From AP-15 sp963797115 (lineage in GTDB: Bacteria > Pseudomonadota > Alphaproteobacteria > ATCC43930 > CGMCC-115725), in the NCBI GenBank assembly GCA_963797115.1, contig CAWCOH010000005.1:806001-870000 (forward strand): 64,000 bases of DNA. Reading direction: 5' to 3'. The notes beneath the pieces were generated by a model. The model searched no databases. It was not told the DNA's origin and worked only from the letters and a program-made list of their open reading frames with translations. Each line of letters opens with the position of its first letter. Positions within the stretch are counted from its first letter, which is position 1. Positions 16,610 to 23,923 of this stretch are shown here, in pieces. The translations under genes were made by a program, and so were the position numbers.

Positions 16610-17845
16610 ATGGCACGCGAAGGTTTTCTGATCCTCGACAGCGACCTCCACATGATGGAGCCCGACGATCTCTGGGTGCGCTATCTTGCGGGACCTTATC
16701 GGACGAACCCGCCGCGTTTCTTCGGCGAGCAGCAGCAACGGCTGGCGGCAAGCTCGGCCGACAAAGGCAACGCCGACACGATCGAGGGAATGGTCGTGCA
16801 AGGGCTCGCCATCCCGGCGCACGGTAAGTCGTCGGGTGCGGCTGCCTCGCGGCGCGAATTGCGGCGCAAGAGCCGGGCGGCCCACCCGCACTTCAATGTC
16901 GCCCGGGCCCGCGGCTTTGATCCGATCTCAACCTTGACCGCGATGGACATCGAAGGGATCGACGTCGCCGTGATGTACGGCACGCGCGGCCGGCAGATCC
17001 TGTGTCATGACGACCTGCCGCCCGATTATGCGGCGGCACTCGCCCGGGCCTACAACGATTGGGCCGCCGATTACTGCAAGACCGACCCGCAACGCCTCAA
17101 ATTCGCCGCACAGATCGCGATGCACGACGTGCCGACAGCGGTCGAAGAAGCACACCGTTGTGTGAAGGAGTTGGGGGCGGTCGCGGTCATCGGCACGCCA
17201 AACCCGGTCAATGGCCAGCATTTGCACGACGAGGCGTGTGAGCCGCTGTGGGACGAGCTCGAAGGGCTCGATGTGCCGATCGGGTTTCATCCGACCGGCA
17301 CGACGGCCCTTAAGGACGATGCCGGGGCGCGTTATGTCGGTCACGCCAATTTTCATCCGATCGCCCACGCCATCCGCAACCCGGTCGAACTGATGGGGGC
17401 GCTCGCCAGCCTGACCAGCGGCGGTGTGCTCGAGCGTCACCCGAAGCTGCGCTGCGCCTTCCTCGAAGGGACCGCGGGGTGGCTCTACTGGTGGCTGTGG
17501 CGGCTCGACGACCAGTGGGAGAAATTCGGCCCGGGCTGCGAGCGCCAGATCTCGATGCTGCCGAGCGAATACTTCCAGCGCCAGTGCTACGTCGCCCTCG
17601 ATGTCGATGAGGAGCCGGCGGTCGATGTCGTCAACAAGGTCGGGGGGGAGTACTTCGTGGTCTCGACCGATTACCCGCACTCCGACGGAGCCTTCCCCGA
17701 AGCGATGCAGCAATTTCTCGGCCTGCCGCTCAGCGACGAGCAGCGGCGCAAGATCCTGTGGGACAATTGCGCCCGCCTCTATGCGATCGAAACCCCGGCA
17801 GCGCCACTGACCCGCGAGCAGAAGACGGTATCGGCCGCCGAATAG
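16610..17845 (+). CDS. Amidohydrolase-family metal-dependent hydrolase (COG2159), copy 3
   Basis: This 411-residue paralogue has LDSDLHMMEPDDLW at its N-terminus (D-x-H site), YNDWAADYCKTDPQRLKF, a metal His in VPIGFHPTGT and a C-terminal VSTDYPHSDGAFPE. It begins 19 bases after the molybdoenzyme gene with a GAGGTGAG ribosome site, and so ends the probable four-gene operon. Copy 3 resembles copy 1 more than copy 2 (shared DLHMMEP/DMHIMEP and TDYPHSDGAFPE/TDFPHFDSSFPD). Confidence 0.9.
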   Translation: MAREGFLILDSDLHMMEPDDLWVRYLAGPYRTNPPRFFGEQQQRLAASSADKGNADTIEGMVVQGLAIPAHGKSSGAAASRRELRRKSRAAHPHFNVARARGFDPISTLTAMDIEGIDVAVMYGTRGRQILCHDDLPPDYAAALARAYNDWAADYCKTDPQRLKFAAQIAMHDVPTAVEEAHRCVKELGAVAVIGTPNPVNGQHLHDEACEPLWDELEGLDVPIGFHPTGTTALKDDAGARYVGHANFHPIAHAIRNPVELMGALASLTSGGVLERHPKLRCAFLEGTAGWLYWWLWRLDDQWEKFGPGCERQISMLPSEYFQRQCYVALDVDEEPAVDVVNKVGGEYFVVSTDYPHSDGAFPEAMQQFLGLPLSDEQRRKILWDNCARLYAIETPAAPLTREQKTVSAAE

Positions 17846-18120
17846 AACGCCGAGCCACCGGGCGAAAAAAGGGCCCCGTCGTCGCGCAACTGTTGCCGGC
17901 GCCGCTCGCTATCATCGACCTGGCGGCGTCTCTTGGGATCGACCTGTCGTCGTTGCGCACGGTCGAGGATTTTCGTCGGGCGTCCGTTGCACGCGGTCCG
18001 GCGCCTCGCACGATTTGAGCGCCGGCCGGCACATGAAACGGGTCCGATTCAGACGCAGCTCGGATAGGATGCCTCGTCCTGCTTGCAATCACGAAGGAGG
18101 GATCAGGCGATCGTCCGAGC

Positions 18121-18212
18121 GTAGGGCCGGTGACCCGGGCGGCAGCCGGGGGTAACCCGCCGTGCCGGCCACGAAACGAATGGCGGGTTTCGCTGCGTTC
18201 CACCCGCCCTAC
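18121..18212. repeat. GTAGGGC-ended dispersed repeat
   Basis: This 92-base stretch begins GTAGGGC and ends GCCCTAC, with internal GGCGGGTTTCGCTGCGTTCC. Translated, the minus strand gives the VERSETRH peptide often seen in spurious ORFs, a mark of a dispersed repeat. Confidence 0.65.
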
Positions 18213-18250
18213 GAATTTGCCTCGTCGGGCGGCCATGGGCTCTTGACCAA

Positions 18251-18265
18251 GAACGTATCATGAAC
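18251..18265. promoter_or_regulatory. Possible LexA (SOS) box
   Basis: GAAC, seven bases, GAAC matches the alphaproteobacterial LexA site GTTC-N7-GTTC read on the minus strand. It lies 350 bases upstream of the helicase gene. A match with eight fixed bases is expected about twice by chance in 64 kb on both strands, so this is weak. Confidence 0.25.
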
Positions 18266-18614
18266 ACATAGCGAATGCTAAGCCCCCGGAGTGTCCCGTT
18301 TTGATGGAAACCATTGCCGATCCACCTTCGTCGTCCCGTCAGCCGCTGTTTTCCCGACCCGGAGTCGAAGAATAGCAATCGCTTGATCCTGATCCTTCTG
18401 CGCGGCCCGCGCGGGCGCTTCGCCACGCGAAGCTCGTTCGCTGGTAATTTGCTGTAAATAACAGCGAAAACAGTGGGGCACCCCAAGAAAGGCTTCGCGG
18501 GCGCAGCGCCCAAAAGCGGCTGCAGGCAGCGGTCAAATCCGGCTACATTGCGGGCGGGCTGGTCTCAGCCCGCGGATTCACCACATTGCCGTCGGCGACA
18601 TCGAGCCGGAAACC

Positions 18615-21600
18615 GTGAACCCAACTTCCTTGTTTCACCCCGCGGTCGCCGCCTGGTTCGATCGCAGCTTTGCGGCACCGACGGCGGCGCAGGCCGAGGC
18701 GTGGCCGGCGATCCGGGCCGGCCGGCACGTGTTGATCGCCGCACCTACCGGGTCGGGCAAGACCCTCGCCGCCTTTCTGGCGGCGATCGACCCGCTGGTG
18801 CGGCAGGGGCTGGAGGGCGGTCTGCGCGACGAGACGCAAATCGTCTACGTCTCGCCGTTGAAGGCGCTGTCGAACGACATCCAACGGAACCTGGAAGCCC
18901 CGCTCGCCGGCGTGCGCGAAGCATTGCGCGCCCAGGGCTTGCCCGATGTCGAGATCCGTACCTGGGTGCGCACCGGCGACACGCCGCAGGGCGAGCGTCA
19001 ACGCATGAGTCGCTCCCCGCCGCATATCGTCGTTACGACACCGGAGTCGCTCTACATCCTGCTCGGCTCGGAATCGGGCCGCAAAATGCTGGCCACGACG
19101 CGCACCGTGATCGTCGACGAGATCCACGCGCTGGCGCCAAACAAGCGCGGCGCTCATCTAGCGCTTTCGCTCGAGCGCCTCGCAGCCCTTTGTAGTCACC
19201 CGCTGTTGCGCGTCGGCCTTTCGGCTACCCAGAAGCCGATCGAGGCGGTCGCGCGTTATCTCGTCGGCGCCCGCAATGAAGGCCCCTCTCCACCCTTCAG
19301 GGGGGAGAGGGAGGGGCCCGCGAAGCGGGAGGGTGAGGTGGGCGGCGCTCGACCCGGGGCCACGGCCCCCCTCACCCCGCCCCTCTCCCCCCGGCCGGCG
19401 GGGGGAGAGGGAGAAATCACGATCATCGACACCGGCCACCGCCGGGCCCGCGACCTTCAGCTCGAAATCCCCTCCTCGCCGCTAGAAGCGGTGATGTCGG
19501 GTGAGGTCTGGCAGCAGGTCTATGACCGCTTGACCGAGCTGATCGAGGGGCATCGCACGACCCTGATCTTTGTCAACACGCGGCGGCTGGTCGAGCGGGT
19601 GACCCGCCAACTCTCCGAACGCCTCAGCGCCGATCAGGTGACCGCACACCACGGCAGCCTTGCCAAGGAGCAGCGGCTCGACGCCGAGCAGCGGCTGAAA
19701 CGTGGTCAATTGAAGGCGCTGGTGGCGACCGCCTCGCTCGAGCTCGGCATCGACATCGGCGAGGTCGACCTCGTCTGTCAGCTCGGCTCGCCGCGCTCGA
19801 TCGCAACTTTCCTGCAGCGCGTCGGCCGTTCGGGGCATGCGGTCGACGGCACGCCCAAGGGCCGCCTCTTTCCGCTGTCGCGCGACGAGCTGGTCGAATG
19901 CGCTGCCTTGCTCGACAGTGTGGGTCGCGGCGAGCTCGACCGGCTCGCGGTTCCGGAACAGCCGCTCGACGTGCTGGCGCAGCAGATCGTCGCCGAAGTC
20001 GCAGCGCAGGAATGGAAGGAGGGCGAGCTCTTCACGCTGTTCCGCCGCGCGTGGCCCTATCGTGATCTGGCGCGGGAGGATTTTGCCGCCGTCATCGCGA
20101 TGCTGGCCGAGGGCTTCGCCGGCCGGCGCGGCCGCCGCGGCGCGCTGCTCCATCACGACGCGGTCAACCACATGCTGCGTGGTCGGCGTGGGGCCCGGCT
20201 GACGGCGCTGACCTCGGGGGGTGCCATCCCCGACACCGCCGATTACCAGGTATTGCTGGAGCCCGAGAACCAGATCATCGGCAGCGTCAACGAGGATTGG
20301 GCGGTCGAGAGCATGGCCGGCGACGTCTTCCAGCTCGGCAACACAGCCTACCGCATCCAGCGCGTCGAGCGCGGCACAGTGCGGGTCGAGGACGCCCAGG
20401 GCATGGCCCCCAACATACCGTTCTGGCTCGGCGAGGCGCCGGGCCGCACCGACGAGCTGTCGCAGTCGGTGTCGCGGCTGCGGGCCGAAATCGCCGCCCG
20501 TTTGCCTGCTGACCCGGGAGGCGAACGCATTTTGCGGTGGCTGGTCCACGAGATCGGGATCGCCGAGCCCGCCGCCGAGCAATTGGTCGAATACCTGATG
20601 GCGGCTTATGGCGCGCTGGGTGTGCTGCCGACCCAGGAGAGGCTCGTCATCGAGCGGTTCTTCGACGAAGTCGGCGGCATGCAGCTGGTCATCCATTCCC
20701 CTTATGGCAGCCGCATCAATCGCGCCTGGGGATTGGCGTTGCGCAAGCGCATTTGCCGCAAGTTCAATTTCGAGCTGCAGGCGGCGGCGACCGAGGACAA
20801 TATTGTGCTGTCGCTGACCCGGGCGCACAGCTTCGATCTCGATGAGGTCCGGCACTATCTGCATTCGGCTAGCGTCCGCCAGGTTCTGATCCAGGCACTG
20901 CTCGATGCCCCGATGTTCGTCACGCGCTGGCGTTGGGTCGCGGGCGTGTCGCTGGCGCTGCCCCGCTTCCGCGGCGGCAAGAAGGTGCCGCCGCAACTCG
21001 CGCGGATGGATGCCGAGGATCTGATCGCAGCCATCTTCCCCGATCAGCTCGCTTGCGCCGAGAACCTGGTCGGCGAACGCGAGATCCCCGACCACCCTTT
21101 GGTCCGCCAGACGATCTCAGATTGCCTTGTCGAGGCCATGGACATCGATGGGCTGAGCCGCATCCTCACCCGTCTCGAAGCCGGCGAAATTGACGTCGTC
21201 ACCCGCGATTTGACCGAGCCTTCGCCGCTCGCCCTCGAGGTGCTGTCGGCCCGACCCTACGCCTATCTCGATGACGCGCCATTGGAGGAGCGCCGAACCC
21301 AGGCGGTAATGAGCCGACGTTGGCTGGCGCCGGAGGCCGCCGCCGATATCGGTCGACTCGATTCCGAGGCGATCGCCCGCGTCCGCAGCGAAGCCTGGCC
21401 CGAGCCCGCGAACGCCGACGAGTTGCACGATGCGCTTTCCTGGCTCGGGTTTCTCACCGCCGAAGAGGCGGCGGCCCAACCGAAGTGGGGCGAGTGGTTT
21501 GCAGAGCTCGCGGGCGATCGACGGGCGGCACACCTTTTCGTCGCCGCCGCGGACGCGGGGGTCCAGAGGCCGCTGGATTCCAGCTTGCGCGGGAATGACG

Positions 21601-23111
21601 ATGAAAAGGCTTCATTATGGATCGCTGCCGAGCGCCTGCCGCAGTTTCGGGCACTGTGGCCCGGGGCACGGCTCGACCCGCCGATTGCCGCGCCAGCCGA
21701 ATATGCCGAACGCGAATGGGCGCCCGAGGAGGCGCTGAGAGAGATCATCCGGGGCCGGCTCGAAGGTCTTGGGCCGACCGTTGCCGACACATTGGCGGCA
21801 TCACTCGGGTGGGAGCCGAAGGACATCGCTGCTGCGCTCGCATCGCTCGAGGCCGAAGGTTTCGCGCTGCGGGGACGTTTCACCGCGAACGCAGCGGCGG
21901 AGGAGTGGTGCGAGCGCCGGCTGCTCGCCCGCATCCACCGCTACACGGTGGGCCGTCTGCGGGCCGAGATCCAGCCGGTCGCGGCGCGCGATTTCCTGCG
22001 TTTCCTGTGCAGCTGGCAGCGCGCCTCCCCGGACGCGCGTATGGAAGGACCGGACGCCGTCGAGATCCTGGTCCGGCAGCTCGAAGGGTTCGAGGCCCCG
22101 GCCGGCGCTTGGGAGACCGAGATCCTGCCGGCGCGGCTTTCCGATTACGAGCCTTCCTGGCTCGACGATCAATGTCTTTCCGGGCGCATCGTCTGGGCGC
22201 GTCTGCGGCCCCGAAATGCTCGACCCAATGGCGGCGAGCGCAATCCAACACCCGTGCGGACAACTCCGATCACGATCTTGGCGCGGCGTAACGCCTCGCT
22301 CTGGGCAGCGTTATCCGCCACCCCCGACACGAAGCCATGCAGCTCGAAGGCACAGGCGGTAGTCGATTTCATCCGGCAATATGGCGCCTCGTTCTTCGAC
22401 GAGCTGGTCGAAGGCACCGGGCTGCTGCGCCCGCAGATCGAAGAGGCGCTGGCCGAGCTGGTCGCCTTGGGTCTGGTCAATTCCGACAGCTTTGCCGGGC
22501 TGCGCGCGTTGCTCGTGCCGGCGGATCGTCGCACCGGCCGACGGGGCCGGCGCACCGCGATCTTCCGCATGGAGGATGCCGGCCGCTGGACCCTCGCCCA
22601 CCGCGCGCCGCCTCAGGCGCAGACCCCTCCACCGGCCGTCGAGCACGTCGCCCGCACCTTGCTGCTGCGATATGGGGTGGTGTTCTGGCGCCTGCTCGAA
22701 CGCGAGGCGCTCTGGCTGCCGCCGTGGCGCGACCTGCTGCGGGTCTATCGCCGGCTCGAGGCGCGCGGCGAAATCCGCGGTGGCCGCTTCGTTGCCGGCT
22801 TCTCCGGCGAGCAATTCGCCTTGCCCGACGCAATCGGCGCGCTGCGCAAGACCAGGCGCAAGCAAGCTTCCGGGGATTGGATCTCGCTCTCCGGCGCCGA
22901 CCCGCTCAACCTCGCCGGCATCCTGACGCCCGGACCCAAGCTCGCCGCGCTGACCGGCAACCGCGTGCTCTACCGCGACGGCCTGCCGATCGCACTCCTC
23001 GCCGGCGGCGAGGTGCAGTTTCTCGAAGCCCTCGACCCCGCCACCCAATGGGAGGCGCGCAAAGCCCTGCTGCGCGGCGCCGTCCCGGCCTCGCTCATCG
23101 CGCTATCTTGA
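18615..23111 (+). CDS. lhr: Lhr-type superfamily 2 DNA helicase with two in-frame repeat insertions
   Basis: This 1498-residue ATP-dependent helicase shows Walker A APTGSGKT (43-50), DEIH (168-171), SAT (203-205) and the RecA2 motif QRVGRSGH (near 400). They are followed by the winged-helix and Lhr-core domains and a long C-terminal domain, as in the roughly 1500-residue bacterial Lhr proteins. The start is GTG at 18615 with only a weak GGAAA upstream. Between SAT and RecA2, residues about 221-267 are the translation of the CTCTCCCC palindromic element. Residues about 977-997 derive from the GGGAATGAC element. Both keep the frame open. Lhr proteins are linked to DNA repair; a possible SOS box lies far upstream. 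Confidence 0.92.
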   Translation: MNPTSLFHPAVAAWFDRSFAAPTAAQAEAWPAIRAGRHVLIAAPTGSGKTLAAFLAAIDPLVRQGLEGGLRDETQIVYVSPLKALSNDIQRNLEAPLAGVREALRAQGLPDVEIRTWVRTGDTPQGERQRMSRSPPHIVVTTPESLYILLGSESGRKMLATTRTVIVDEIHALAPNKRGAHLALSLERLAALCSHPLLRVGLSATQKPIEAVARYLVGARNEGPSPPFRGEREGPAKREGEVGGARPGATAPLTPPLSPRPAGGEGEITIIDTGHRRARDLQLEIPSSPLEAVMSGEVWQQVYDRLTELIEGHRTTLIFVNTRRLVERVTRQLSERLSADQVTAHHGSLAKEQRLDAEQRLKRGQLKALVATASLELGIDIGEVDLVCQLGSPRSIATFLQRVGRSGHAVDGTPKGRLFPLSRDELVECAALLDSVGRGELDRLAVPEQPLDVLAQQIVAEVAAQEWKEGELFTLFRRAWPYRDLAREDFAAVIAMLAEGFAGRRGRRGALLHHDAVNHMLRGRRGARLTALTSGGAIPDTADYQVLLEPENQIIGSVNEDWAVESMAGDVFQLGNTAYRIQRVERGTVRVEDAQGMAPNIPFWLGEAPGRTDELSQSVSRLRAEIAARLPADPGGERILRWLVHEIGIAEPAAEQLVEYLMAAYGALGVLPTQERLVIERFFDEVGGMQLVIHSPYGSRINRAWGLALRKRICRKFNFELQAAATEDNIVLSLTRAHSFDLDEVRHYLHSASVRQVLIQALLDAPMFVTRWRWVAGVSLALPRFRGGKKVPPQLARMDAEDLIAAIFPDQLACAENLVGEREIPDHPLVRQTISDCLVEAMDIDGLSRILTRLEAGEIDVVTRDLTEPSPLALEVLSARPYAYLDDAPLEERRTQAVMSRRWLAPEAAADIGRLDSEAIARVRSEAWPEPANADELHDALSWLGFLTAEEAAAQPKWGEWFAELAGDRRAAHLFVAAADAGVQRPLDSSLRGNDDEKASLWIAAERLPQFRALWPGARLDPPIAAPAEYAEREWAPEEALREIIRGRLEGLGPTVADTLAASLGWEPKDIAAALASLEAEGFALRGRFTANAAAEEWCERRLLARIHRYTVGRLRAEIQPVAARDFLRFLCSWQRASPDARMEGPDAVEILVRQLEGFEAPAGAWETEILPARLSDYEPSWLDDQCLSGRIVWARLRPRNARPNGGERNPTPVRTTPITILARRNASLWAALSATPDTKPCSSKAQAVVDFIRQYGASFFDELVEGTGLLRPQIEEALAELVALGLVNSDSFAGLRALLVPADRRTGRRGRRTAIFRMEDAGRWTLAHRAPPQAQTPPPAVEHVARTLLLRYGVVFWRLLEREALWLPPWRDLLRVYRRLEARGEIRGGRFVAGFSGEQFALPDAIGALRKTRRKQASGDWISLSGADPLNLAGILTPGPKLAALTGNRVLYRDGLPIALLAGGEVQFLEALDPATQWEARKALLRGAVPASLIALS
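19280..19413 (+). repeat. CTCTCCCC palindromic element inside lhr
   Basis: This about 134-base copy of the element at 9777-9917 (opposite orientation) encodes a Pro/Gly/Arg/Glu-rich segment starting GPSPPFRGEREGPAKREG and ending PLSPRPAGGEGE. It sits between motif III and the second RecA domain, where related helicases run directly from the YLVG region to IIDTGHRR. Confidence 0.88.
21545..21605 (+). repeat. GGGAATGAC-type element inside lhr
   Basis: The helicase coding sequence here reads GGATTCCAGCTTGCGCGGGA followed by ATGACGA, matching the 3' half of the intergenic palindrome at 13957-14032 with few changes. It encodes VQRPLDSSLRGNDDEK. It is a partial copy, and the frame is preserved. 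Confidence 0.75.
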
Positions 23112-23790
23112 CGACTCTCTCGCGCAGCCATGCCGCGGCATGGTCCTGGATCGCGTAGTACACGTCCTTCTGCGAGACCCCGGATTTCTTCGGCACCTTG
23201 AACGAGTGGTCGCCGCCGGCGACGACATAAATATCGGGCGGGGGCTCCAGTCGTGACATTACTGGTCGAAGCTCCTCGGCAGTACCGAACGGGTCGCGCG
23301 CACCTTGGACGAACAGCATCGGCGCCTTGATCTGCGGCAGATGCGCGGCGCGAAGGCGATCGGGTCGGCCGGGAGGATGCAGCGGGTAACCGAGAAACAC
23401 CAACCCGGCGAGATCTCCGATCCCGGCGGCGGCCACTTGCGAGGCAATTCGGCCGCCCATCGACTTGCCGCCGATCGCCAGCTGATCCTCGCTCGATGTC
23501 ATTCCTTGGCGAACAGCGGCGATCACCGCGCGGTAACACGCCTCCAATCTCTCGTTCGGATCAGGAATTCGCCGGCCCTCTTCGCCGTACAGAAAATTGA
23601 AGGTCACGGCGTCGATGCCGCGCGCAGCCAGTCCAGTGGCAAACTCGACGATAAAGGCGCTGGTTTGACCCGCGCCGGCTCCGGGGCCGATGATCAGCGT
23701 GACGCCTGCTCGACCGTGCTCCGTGGCGGGATAGAGCAGCGCGCTCACACTGCGGTTCGGCAAGACCTCAACGCTGATTTGTGTGGGCAT
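23095..23790 (-). CDS. Alpha/beta-hydrolase (Tex30/dienelactone-hydrolase-like)
   Basis: This 231-residue hydrolase has the nucleophile elbow GGKSMGGR, an acid in FVQGARDPFG and a His in GGDHSFKVP, giving a Ser-Asp-His triad, with a GPGAGAG oxyanion-loop segment near the N-terminus. This pattern fits the KANL3/Tex30-like family, of unknown substrate. The ATG at 23790 has GGAG about seven bases upstream; an in-frame TTG 33 bases earlier is less likely. It is convergent with lhr, overlapping its last 17 bases. Confidence 0.85.
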   Translation of the reverse strand: MPTQISVEVLPNRSVSALLYPATEHGRAGVTLIIGPGAGAGQTSAFIVEFATGLAARGIDAVTFNFLYGEEGRRIPDPNERLEACYRAVIAAVRQGMTSSEDQLAIGGKSMGGRIASQVAAAGIGDLAGLVFLGYPLHPPGRPDRLRAAHLPQIKAPMLFVQGARDPFGTAEELRPVMSRLEPPPDIYVVAGGDHSFKVPKKSGVSQKDVYYAIQDHAAAWLRERVVKIAR

Positions 23791-23923
23791 CTCGTCTCCG
23801 GCCGGATGGAACTGAGTCGACAACGGATGTATTTCCGGATCGGCAGCACATATCTCGGCTTGGCGTCTCTGCGACAGGCAAATAGCCCTACGAAAAATTC
23901 AAGGTCCACGGGGCAGGAACATT

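Larger units (their letters stand above)
17846..18614. other. Intergenic region before the helicase gene
   Basis: This 769-base gap has no credible gene. It contains a GTAGGGC-ended dispersed repeat (18121-18212), a GAAC-N7-GAAC motif (18251-18265) and about 350 bases without recognisable features before the GTG start of lhr. Open frames here look like translated repeats. Confidence 0.6.

Noticed and set aside
17758..18018. 86-codon frame at the end of amidohydrolase copy 3
   Set aside because: Most of it overlaps the amidohydrolase in another frame; the remaining LAIIDLAASLGIDLSSL stretch matches nothing I know and has no ribosome site.
19482..21095. 537-codon open frame antisense to the helicase
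   Set aside because: It mirrors lhr codons and has no recognisable domain or ribosome site.
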